Of a stretch of DNA of 64,000 bases, positions 18,328-24,450 are shown in pieces. Under the pieces are notes generated by a model. The model was not told where the DNA came from. It made no database searches and saw nothing but the letters and a program-made list of their open reading frames with translations. The stretch comes from Enterobacteriaceae bacterium RIT693 (lineage in GTDB: Bacteria; Pseudomonadota; Gammaproteobacteria; Enterobacterales; Enterobacteriaceae): assembly GCA_009668225.1 (NCBI GenBank), contig WJYK01000005.1, positions 186,001 through 250,000 of the forward strand, in the 5' to 3' direction. The position numbers and the translations under genes were made by a program. How positions within the stretch are numbered: the first letter of the stretch is position 1; every line of letters starts with the position of its first letter.

Positions 18328-18549
18328 GTGAAAAAACTGTTCGGGATGATGTTGGTGGGTGTTGTTGCGCTGTCGGCGGTGGCCTGCTCCAGCAGCTACG
18401 TGATGTCGACTAAAACGGGCGAAATGATCGTGACTAAAGGCAAGCCGGAGCTGGATAAGCAGACGGGGCTGACGCGTTATTATGACGCACAGGGCGTGGA
18501 GCATCAGATCCAAAACGATCAGGTGGTGCAGATGATTAAGCGCGGCTGA
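18328..18549 (+). CDS. YgdI/YgdR-like lipoprotein (DUF903)
   Basis: 73 residues from GTG 18328. The signal LFGMMLVGVVALSAVAC gives a lipobox (AVAC). The mature part (SSYVMSTKTGEMIVTKGKPE, then YYDAQGVEHQIQNDQVVQMI) is the DUF903 SH3-like fold of YgdI/YgdR. The GTG has AGGG at a better spacing than the TTG at 18319. Before the island was inserted this gene would have sat about 50 bp from the end of fdhE. Confidence 0.88.
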   Translation: MKKLFGMMLVGVVALSAVACSSSYVMSTKTGEMIVTKGKPELDKQTGLTRYYDAQGVEHQIQNDQVVQMIKRG

Positions 18550-18566
18550 TCGCTGGGAAAGAAATG

Positions 18567-18590
18567 ACCGGCCAGTGAACGCTGGCCGGT
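18567..18590. terminator. Hairpin after the DUF903 lipoprotein gene
   Basis: ACCGGCCAG / CTGGCCGGT, a perfect 9-bp stem with a 6-nt loop, 17 bp after the lipoprotein stop. There is no strong T run, so it may be a processing or weak termination hairpin. Confidence 0.55.
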
Positions 18591-18598
18591 AGAGCCGA

Positions 18599-18672
18599 TT
18601 TATTCCCCTTCGCCGGGGAATAAGAACGGATTGATACTGCTGCGGGCAAAACCTTCCTGCTCCATGCGGGCG
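18599..18672. repeat. Left 74-bp direct repeat: copy of the fdhE 3' end
   Basis: Identical over 74 bp to 21977-22050, which is the 3' end of fdhE including its stop. Here it is an isolated fragment with no gene body. It starts with a strong palindrome (TTATTCCCC, six bases, GGGGAATAA). With the right copy it brackets the bacteriocin island. Confidence 0.95.
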
Positions 18673-18754
18673 CCATATAGCTATCGGATATCCCGCTTTC
18701 GTTCCCTGTCGGCAAGTCTTCTTTTTCCCCATTTGTGATACTTTTCTCATTTAT

Positions 18755-18773
18755 GCAAATGATTATCATTATC
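18755..18773. promoter_or_regulatory. Fur box upstream of the colicin gene
   Basis: The 19-mer GCAAATGATTATCATTATC matches the consensus GATAATGATAATCATTATC at 16 of 19 positions by eye. It lies 84 bp before the colicin ATG, in the promoter region. No LexA box (CTGT-N8-ACAG) was seen between 18673 and 18856, although E-group colicins are normally SOS-controlled. Confidence 0.8.
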
Positions 18774-18856
18774 TATTGTGGTGTGAAAACCATGCTCGTA
18801 GATTATCTCCTGGATTAGGTGGTTAAATTTTGTTCACCGCACAAGGAGTGCTAATC

Positions 18857-20653
18857 ATGAGTAGTGGAGAAGGTAAAGACGACCATGGGGCAACCCGGGG
18901 GAAAAAAGATGAGCCGGCGAGGTCCGGTAGTAAGCGTTCTGGTGTGGATGCATCCGATAATTCCGGATGGAGTTCTGAAAACAATCCGTGGGGAGGGAGT
19001 GGGGACAGCGGTATTCACTGGGGAGGAGGTTCCGGTAACGGCGGTTCTGATGGTGGGGGGAGTTCCGGAGGCGTGAATCTGTCGCTTTTTCCGGAAGCAC
19101 AGGCATCAGTCGATTTGGGCGCGCCATCCACGCTTTCTTTAGTCGATGGACTGTGGGGCTTCTCCCTCGTCAGGTCATCAACGGTGCAAAGCGCGATAGC
19201 CAAAGCTCTTGCCCGTATTAAACCCATGGCGGCTCCCGCAGCCAGCATGTTATGGCGAGGTAGCCTGTGGGGGCTGGTGATAGAAGCCATCACGCCAACG
19301 AAAATTGCACCAGACGATATGTCAAAAGTCCGGCATGTTGTATTAACTCTTCCTGCAAAGGAAGTAACGAAAACTCCGCTATCACAGCTCCCTTCCCAAT
19401 CTTACGCCCTTGTTGATGTCCGAATAACGGATGTCGTGGAAAGCGGGGTTCAAAAACTCGCGCTGACCCGTGCACCGGCCTATCCCGTCAGCGTTCCGGT
19501 TATCCAGGCCAGGCCGACTAAACGCCCAGGCGTTTATGCCGCAAGCGTGGTCGATGGTATGCCGGATATTCATATTAACGTTGGCACACAATCGCCGGTT
19601 GGCCCTCAGAAGCCGTCCGAAGAGGTGAAAGACGTCAACAATGCACCGATAGTCCAGCAGCCGATGTTTACCACCGCCGCCTACACTGAGGATGCGATTG
19701 TTGTTTTCCCTTCGGGGTCTAATGCAAGCCCGGTTTATATCTCTGCAACGCCTGTTCTGACAAAGAAACAAATAGCCGAGTTGCAGGCTGAATTTAAGCG
19801 ACGCGTGGCGCAGTGGGATGCCGGGCACCCCGTTGAGGTCGCTGAAAGGCGGGCATTTGAAGCAGGAGAAGCACTCAAACTTGCTCAAAAGAACGTAAAT
19901 CAGAAGCAGGCTACGCTGAACGCTTTAAAAGCCTCTCCAGAGGGATTAGCCCTTGCAGATGCCTCAAAGCACCCTATTAGCCTGAAGGAAGCCAAATTTG
20001 CTGCCATCCCAGGCTACAGTGGCGGCGGGGTGCATTTTGAGACGACGGCAACAATTGAAAACCGGCAGCAGCTCGATCAACTGATGACGCTGGGCGCCCT
20101 GAAATACCTGAATAATGTTCTGCAATGGGGGGAGGTTACAGCACCCACGCAGGATGGCGTTAAGGTTGGGAATGCGATTAAAGCCGGGACAGTAGAAACG
20201 TATAACAAATTACGCCAGCAGCTGATCGACAGACAAAAGGAAATGAATCGTGCTCAGGTAGCATTTAATACGGCAGTGGAAAGCCGTAAACAAGCTGAGC
20301 AGGGAAAAAAGAAAGCGGAAGATAATCGGGACAAGGTAAAGCAGAACAATAAGAAGCCGCGAACGGATTTTACAACGGATGATAAGATAAAAGAGCAGAT
20401 GATTGATCGAGGCTGGACCGAAAAGGATATTAAGGATGTTGTTGCCAAAGGGCCTAAAGGGATATCGGTGGATAAGCGAGGTCCCAGTAAAACGCCGCCT
20501 GATTTTTTGGGGAGAAATGACGACGCTACGGTATATGGGGAGCCAGGAAAATATGTTGTGATTAACGACCGAACTCGTGAAGTAGCACAAGTTAGTGACA
20601 AGACCGATCCCGACTGGGTGGATGATGGAAGAATATTTTGGGGTGGAAAATGA
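18857..20653 (+). CDS. E-group colicin with colicin E5-type tRNase domain
   Basis: 598 residues from the ATG at 18857 (AAGGAG 8 bp upstream). The glycine-rich N-terminus includes DNSGWSSENNPWGG (about 34-47), nearly identical to the TolB box of colicins E2-E9, then IHWGGGSGNGG. A translocation domain (about 75-310) follows, including RPTKRPGVYAASV. Residues about 315-500 form a long coiled-coil hairpin with a non-coil tip (GYSGGGVHFETTATIENR). The last 95 residues (KIKEQMIDRGWTEKDIKD, KTPPDFLGRNDDATVYG, DPDWVDDGRIFWGGK) match the colicin E5 domain, which cleaves tRNAs for Tyr, His, Asn and Asp at the anticodon. No lysis gene follows. The receptor is probably not BtuB, since the tip differs from known E colicins as remembered. 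Confidence 0.92.
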   Translation: MSSGEGKDDHGATRGKKDEPARSGSKRSGVDASDNSGWSSENNPWGGSGDSGIHWGGGSGNGGSDGGGSSGGVNLSLFPEAQASVDLGAPSTLSLVDGLWGFSLVRSSTVQSAIAKALARIKPMAAPAASMLWRGSLWGLVIEAITPTKIAPDDMSKVRHVVLTLPAKEVTKTPLSQLPSQSYALVDVRITDVVESGVQKLALTRAPAYPVSVPVIQARPTKRPGVYAASVVDGMPDIHINVGTQSPVGPQKPSEEVKDVNNAPIVQQPMFTTAAYTEDAIVVFPSGSNASPVYISATPVLTKKQIAELQAEFKRRVAQWDAGHPVEVAERRAFEAGEALKLAQKNVNQKQATLNALKASPEGLALADASKHPISLKEAKFAAIPGYSGGGVHFETTATIENRQQLDQLMTLGALKYLNNVLQWGEVTAPTQDGVKVGNAIKAGTVETYNKLRQQLIDRQKEMNRAQVAFNTAVESRKQAEQGKKKAEDNRDKVKQNNKKPRTDFTTDDKIKEQMIDRGWTEKDIKDVVAKGPKGISVDKRGPSKTPPDFLGRNDDATVYGEPGKYVVINDRTREVAQVSDKTDPDWVDDGRIFWGGK

Positions 20654-20988
20654 GTGAAAAATTATTTAGCCACAAAACACTTTACGATAATGGTGAAGCG
20701 TTTTTTCGTTTGAAGGGGAATGCCTCAATGAAATTGTCACCTAAAGCTGCAATAGAAGTTTGCGAGGAAGCAACCAGGAGAGGAGTTTTCGTGGGAATTG
20801 TCGAGGCAGGACACTGGTACAACCCAGGCTTTCAACCCGATATGAGTACCCGCTGGGACTCGCTAAAGTTTTATAAAGATATTGATATAAAATTGAATAA
20901 TGATATTGCGATTGAAAATATTAACGGTGATGTAACTGATGGTTATACCGCCTTTCTTATTACCGTTATAAGCCAGGTTTCTGATTGA
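20650..20988 (+). CDS. Colicin E5-type immunity protein, copy 1
   Basis: 112 residues, starting at an ATGA overlap with the colicin stop. The region from MKLSPKAAIEVCEEA through GHWYNPGF and NDIAIENINGDV to GYTAFLIT aligns along the whole of the 83-residue ImmE5, which binds and mimics anticodon for the E5 tRNase. A 26-residue N-terminal extension (SEKLFSHKTLYDNGEAFFRL) is not found in ImmE5. The internal ATG at 20728 also has a good Shine-Dalgarno (AAGGGG, 8-bp spacing) and would give an ImmE5-sized protein, so both forms may be made. This copy is the cognate partner by position. Confidence 0.92.
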   Translation: MSEKLFSHKTLYDNGEAFFRLKGNASMKLSPKAAIEVCEEATRRGVFVGIVEAGHWYNPGFQPDMSTRWDSLKFYKDIDIKLNNDIAIENINGDVTDGYTAFLITVISQVSD

Positions 20989-21000
20989 GAAGGGAAATGA

Positions 21001-21026
21001 AGCGGCATTCATATCCGAATGCCGCT
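21001..21026 (+). terminator. Terminator after immunity copy 1
   Basis: AGCGGCATTC, six-base loop, GAATGCCGCT, then TTTCGG. The same hairpin recurs after copy 2 (21471-21494) and copy 3 (21945-21972), so each immunity gene has its own terminator. Confidence 0.8.
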
Positions 21027-21116
21027 TTCGGATTTACTGTCTTTCACCGGGGAGTTGGAATGGGGTTATGCTAAAAATGAGCCCGGCTGGGTGGATGATG
21101 GAAGAATATTTTGGGG
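21002..21116 (+). repeat. Inter-cassette repeat, copy A
   Basis: About 115 bp repeated at 21471-21585 with two visible differences. It spans the terminator hairpin, a spacer readable as SFTGELEWGYAKNEPGW, and a fragment of a colicin 3' end. Confidence 0.85.
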
Positions 21117-21126
21117 TGGAAAATGA
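21079..21126 (+). pseudogene. Colicin C-terminal tail remnant before immunity copy 2
   Basis: In-frame EPGWVDDGRIFWGGK then stop, matching the last 14 residues of the colicin at 20653 (DPDWVDDGRIFWGGK). It overlaps the ATG of immunity copy 2 exactly as the full gene overlaps copy 1. It is a truncated toxin tail carried with an immunity cassette. Confidence 0.85.
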
Positions 21127-21455
21127 GTGAAAAATTATTTAGCCACAGAACACTTTACGATAATGGTGAAGCGTTTTTTCGTTTGAAGGGGAATGCCTCA
21201 ATGAAATTGTCACCTAAAGCTGCAATAGAAGTTTGTGAAGAGGCGACCAGAAGAGGTATTTTCATAAGTGTTATTGAAGCGGGCTATTGGCATAATCCCG
21301 GTTTTCAGACGGACATGCACCATCGATGGGACTCTAAAACTCGCCTGGAGCGGGAAGGTAATTTTAAGAAAAATAATGAACTTGCTATTGAAAATATCGA
21401 TGAGGATACCAGTGAAGGGTATACGGCATTTATTATTACTATTGTAAATATATGA
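21123..21455 (+). CDS. Colicin E5-type immunity protein, copy 2 (orphan)
   Basis: 110 residues. The first half is nearly identical in DNA to copy 1 (473 bp offset, one mismatch over about 145 bp from the toxin tail through KLSPKAAIEVC). The second half diverges (GYWHNPGFQTDMHHRWDSKT, then NNELAIENIDEDTSEGYTAF), which is the part expected to touch the toxin. It starts in an ATGA overlap with a toxin-tail remnant. There is no complete toxin of its own, so it likely protects against related E5-type colicins. Confidence 0.88.
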   Translation: MSEKLFSHRTLYDNGEAFFRLKGNASMKLSPKAAIEVCEEATRRGIFISVIEAGYWHNPGFQTDMHHRWDSKTRLEREGNFKKNNELAIENIDEDTSEGYTAFIITIVNI

Positions 21456-21470
21456 GATATCTCCATCAGT

Positions 21471-21494
21471 GCGGCATTCATATCCGAATGCCGC
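21471..21494 (+). terminator. Terminator after immunity copy 2
   Basis: GCGGCATTC / GAATGCCGC hairpin followed by TTTCGG, identical in type to the one at 21001-21026. Confidence 0.8.
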
Positions 21495-21585
21495 TTTCGG
21501 ATTTACTGTCTTTCACCGGGGAGCTGGAATGGGGTTATGCTAAAAATGAGCCCGGCTGGGTGGATGATGGCAGAATATTTTGGGG
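21471..21585 (+). repeat. Inter-cassette repeat, copy B
   Basis: Second copy of the 115-bp unit at 21002-21116 (offset 469 bp), with two visible base differences. Confidence 0.85.
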
Positions 21586-21598
21586 GAAGAAAGTATGA
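21548..21598 (+). pseudogene. Colicin C-terminal tail remnant before immunity copy 3
   Basis: In-frame EPGWVDDGRIFWGKKV then TGA, which overlaps the ATG of immunity copy 3. It differs at the last residues from the other two tails, so it seems to come from a separate toxin allele. Confidence 0.82.
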
Positions 21599-21933
21599 AT
21601 CAGAAACTCTTCGACCACGCAATTTTGTATGATGACGGTAGTGAGTTTTTTAGACTTAAAGGCAATGCCTGTATGGCACTCACGCCCAAAGCCGCAATTG
21701 AAGTTTGTGAAGAGGCGACGGCCAGAGGCGTTTATATCGGGACAATCGAAGGAGGGCACTGGCGAAATCCAGGCTTTCAACCCGATATGAGTACCCGCTG
21801 GGACTCGCTAAAGTTTTATAAAGATATTGATATAAAATTGAATAATGATATTGCGATTGAAAATATTAACGGTGATGTAGCTGAAGGTTATACTGCCTTT
21901 CTGATTACCATAATAAGCAAACTGTCTGATTGA
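21595..21933 (+). CDS. Colicin E5-type immunity protein, copy 3 (orphan)
   Basis: 112 residues. The first half is distinct (NQKLFDHAILYDDGSEFFRL, MALTPKAAIEVCEEA), while about 110 bp in the second half (from 21769, GFQPDMSTRWDSLKFYKDID on) is identical to copy 1. It is therefore a mosaic of a diverged 5' part and a copy 1-like 3' part. It starts in an ATGA overlap with a toxin-tail remnant and is followed by a terminator and the end of fdhE. Confidence 0.88.
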   Translation: MNQKLFDHAILYDDGSEFFRLKGNACMALTPKAAIEVCEEATARGVYIGTIEGGHWRNPGFQPDMSTRWDSLKFYKDIDIKLNNDIAIENINGDVAEGYTAFLITIISKLSD

Positions 21934-21944
21934 GAAGAGAAATA

Positions 21945-21972
21945 AAGCGGCATTCAAACCTGAATGCCGCTT
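21945..21972. terminator. Terminator after immunity copy 3
   Basis: AAGCGGCATTC, six-base loop, GAATGCCGCTT, just before the right 74-bp repeat and between convergent immunity and fdhE genes. Confidence 0.78.
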
Positions 21973-21976
21973 GTCG

Positions 21977-22050
21977 TTTATTCCCCTTCGCCGGGGAATA
22001 AGAACGGATTGATACTGCTGCGGGCAAAACCTTCCTGCTCCATGCGGGCG
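21977..22050. repeat. Right 74-bp direct repeat: native fdhE 3' end
   Basis: Forms the last 24 codons or so of fdhE with its stop. Perfect copy of 18599-18672 in direct orientation, 3378 bp apart. Confidence 0.95.
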
Positions 22051-22907
22051 TCAAGCACCAGCGAGGCCAGGTCATCGGCAACCGCTTCCACTTTCGGGTC
22101 CTTTTCCTGATAGAGGATCTTCAGGTAGGTGCCACAGTCGCCGCAGCTTTCTGCCTTGATGGCCGCCTGCTCGCTGTCCAGCGACCAGTAGTTCAGGTCG
22201 CGGGTCTGCTCGCAGTTGCTGCATTTAATACGCACCACGTGCCATTCGGTTTCACACAGGTTGCAGTGCAGGTAGCGCAGGCCGTTAGTGGTACCGATAT
22301 GCACCATGCTGGCGACTGGAATCGAGCCGCAAACCGGGCAGAACTGGCGCTGCTCGCCGTACTCTGCTTTGGCTTTGCCTGGAATCAGCGTTGCCATTTG
22401 CGCCCAATAGAGCGACAGCGCGGCCCAGATAAACGGCGCTTTGTCGCTGCTGACCAGCGAAAAGTCGGCGTTGAACAGCGCGGTGGCCATCTCTTCCAGT
22501 TCCTGCGAAGAAGCTTTCTCAAGATTTTCAATCACCGCTAACGCCGGGCCGTCCATTTCTGGCTTCAGCTCGGCAATCAGCGACTGCAGCAGGCGCTGCC
22601 AGTGCGGGTCGCGCGGCAGGACGTGAATGTCCAGCGGCGGCTTGCCGGTTTTGGCGGCTTCGGCAATCAGGGCGGTTAAATCCATCTCCAGCGGGTGGTC
22701 GTACAGCACCACTTCCTGGGCGTGAGCTATCAGCGCGGCAAAGCGCAGGTAGTCGCCCAGCGGGTTGCTGGCAGCCAGCTCGCGCAGGCGTTCAGCGCGG
22801 CGGTTGTAGAGATTTTTGAGCCTGGGGAATAATAACGGCGGAATCACTTCCGCCGTGCGTTTCTCGCTCTTCTCCAGCTGATCTTGCGGGATTATGCGAA
22901 TACTCAT
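21978..22907 (-). CDS. fdhE: Formate dehydrogenase accessory protein FdhE
   Basis: 309 residues, equal to E. coli FdhE. It is a cytoplasmic factor needed to make active Fdo/Fdn enzymes. Four CxxC pairs in the C-terminal half ([30 protein letters not shown]) are the two rubredoxin-like metal sites. The ATG overlaps the fdoI stop by 4 bp, so it is the last gene of fdoGHI-fdhE. Its final 74 bp are duplicated at 18599, on the far side of the bacteriocin island, but the gene itself is intact. Confidence 0.96.
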   Translation of the reverse strand: MSIRIIPQDQLEKSEKRTAEVIPPLLFPRLKNLYNRRAERLRELAASNPLGDYLRFAALIAHAQEVVLYDHPLEMDLTALIAEAAKTGKPPLDIHVLPRDPHWQRLLQSLIAELKPEMDGPALAVIENLEKASSQELEEMATALFNADFSLVSSDKAPFIWAALSLYWAQMATLIPGKAKAEYGEQRQFCPVCGSIPVASMVHIGTTNGLRYLHCNLCETEWHVVRIKCSNCEQTRDLNYWSLDSEQAAIKAESCGDCGTYLKILYQEKDPKVEAVADDLASLVLDARMEQEGFARSSINPFLFPGEGE

Positions 22908-23539
22908 TCAGATTTTTTTTCCGTTGTCTTGCGGACTTCGCGATACCATTTCGGGTGATGTTTCTTCGCCCACGTCGTGGTAACCCAGCCCTCCACCATC
23001 GCGGTGATGGTGCCTTTTACCCAAAGGGCGGCGTAAATATGCACCATAATAACCACAATTAACGCTACCGCGGCAAATGAATGCAGCATTAACGCAAATC
23101 GAATAACCGGGATAGGGAAGACTGGCGCAAAGTAAGGACGCCAGATAATCACGCCGCTCGCCAGCAACAGCACCAGGAAAATAATCGCCGCCCAGAACAC
23201 GCATTTCTGGCCGAAGTTATAGCGCCCGGTGTCTCCCACTTCCTCGTTGACGACGATCTTACGAATATTCTTCGCCCAAAAGATATCATCCCGATTGATT
23301 AGGTTGTGGTGCCAGTAACGGAAAAACATGATGATAAACGAGGCGAACATCACCACCCCAACGAACGGGTGGAGGATGCGCGCCAGCTGCGGCGTGCCGA
23401 GAATGCCCATCAGCCAGTTGAAGGACGGGAAGAAAAAGCCCAGTCCGCTCACCGCCGCCAGCACGAAGCAGAAGGCGGTGATCCAGTGGTTGATGCGCTC
23501 AGGCGCGCTGTAGCGCTGAATGGTCGGTTGCTTTTTCAT
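22904..23539 (-). CDS. fdoI: Formate dehydrogenase O, cytochrome b556 subunit
   Basis: 211 residues with four membrane helices. Haem-ligand histidines are visible in [26 protein letters not shown] and [14 protein letters not shown]. It anchors the complex in the inner membrane and passes electrons to menaquinone or ubiquinone. ATGA overlaps with fdoH upstream and fdhE downstream show tight coupling. Confidence 0.96.
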   Translation of the reverse strand: MKKQPTIQRYSAPERINHWITAFCFVLAAVSGLGFFFPSFNWLMGILGTPQLARILHPFVGVVMFASFIIMFFRYWHHNLINRDDIFWAKNIRKIVVNEEVGDTGRYNFGQKCVFWAAIIFLVLLLASGVIIWRPYFAPVFPIPVIRFALMLHSFAAVALIVVIMVHIYAALWVKGTITAMVEGWVTTTWAKKHHPKWYREVRKTTEKKSE

Positions 23540-24438
23540 TTACGCACCTCGTCGTCGTCATGGTGCAGATTATCGTCCTCTTCATCGGCACGGTTCGGGC
23601 CGACCCCAACGTAGTGGAAGACGCTGGCGGCGAAGGTGGCCGCAAAGCCGATGGCGGCCAGCGGTTTCCAGACGCCTTTCCAGAACTTCACGGTTGGGCT
23701 GATGGACGGGTTCTCCGGCAGGCCATGATACAGCGTCGGCTTGTCCGCATGATGCAGCACGTACATGACGTGCGTCCCGCCAACGCCGGCCGGATCGTAC
23801 AAACCTGCGTTGTCGTAACCACGGGTTTTCAGCTCCGTCACGCGCTCGCCGGCGAGGGTTTTCATGTCCTCTTTCGAGCCGAAATGAATCGCCCCGGTCG
23901 GGCAGGTCTTCACGCACGCTGGCTCCTGGCCCACGGTGACGCGGTCTACGCACAGGGTGCATTTGTAGACGCGGTTGTCTTCCGGGTTCAGGCGCGGCAC
24001 GTCGAACGGGCAGCCGGCGATGCAGTAGCCGCAGCCGATGCATTGCTCAGACTGGAAGTCGACGATGCCGTTGGCATACTGAATAATCGCCCCTTCCGAC
24101 GGGCACGCCTTCAGGCAGCCCGGATCCGCGCAGTGCATACAGCCGTCTTTGCGGATCAGCCATTCCAGTTTGTCGTTTTGCTCCACTTCCGAGAAGCGCA
24201 TCACCGTCCATGATTTGGCGGTCAGGTCCGCCGGGTTGTCGTACACCCCGACGTTGTGCCCCACTTCATCACGGATGTCGTTCCATTCCGAGCACGCCAC
24301 CTGGCAGGCCTTACAGCCGATGCAGGTGGTAACGTCGATAAGCTTGGCGACCTCTTGCTGGTGATCCCGCGCCTGAGGCGCGGGCGTGAAGCCGTTAGTA
24401 GCGGAACGACGGATAATGTCCTGAGATTGATAAGCCAT
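23536..24438 (-). CDS. fdoH: Formate dehydrogenase O, iron-sulfur subunit
   Basis: 300 residues. Four [4Fe-4S] clusters are indicated by [46 protein letters not shown] and [21 protein letters not shown] single C-terminal membrane helix ([19 protein letters not shown]) anchors it. It carries electrons from FdoG to FdoI. It starts 12 bp after the fdoG stop. Confidence 0.97.
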   Translation of the reverse strand: MAYQSQDIIRRSATNGFTPAPQARDHQQEVAKLIDVTTCIGCKACQVACSEWNDIRDEVGHNVGVYDNPADLTAKSWTVMRFSEVEQNDKLEWLIRKDGCMHCADPGCLKACPSEGAIIQYANGIVDFQSEQCIGCGYCIAGCPFDVPRLNPEDNRVYKCTLCVDRVTVGQEPACVKTCPTGAIHFGSKEDMKTLAGERVTELKTRGYDNAGLYDPAGVGGTHVMYVLHHADKPTLYHGLPENPSISPTVKFWKGVWKPLAAIGFAATFAASVFHYVGVGPNRADEEDDNLHHDDDEVRK

Positions 24439-24450
24439 AATTCGTCTCCG

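Noticed and set aside
18673-18856. LexA box for the colicin
   Set aside because: No CTGT-N8-ACAG was found by eye; the only strong operator is the Fur box.
23306-24213. Plus-strand open frames over fdoH/fdoI
   Set aside because: Shadows of confidently identified iron-sulfur and cytochrome subunits.
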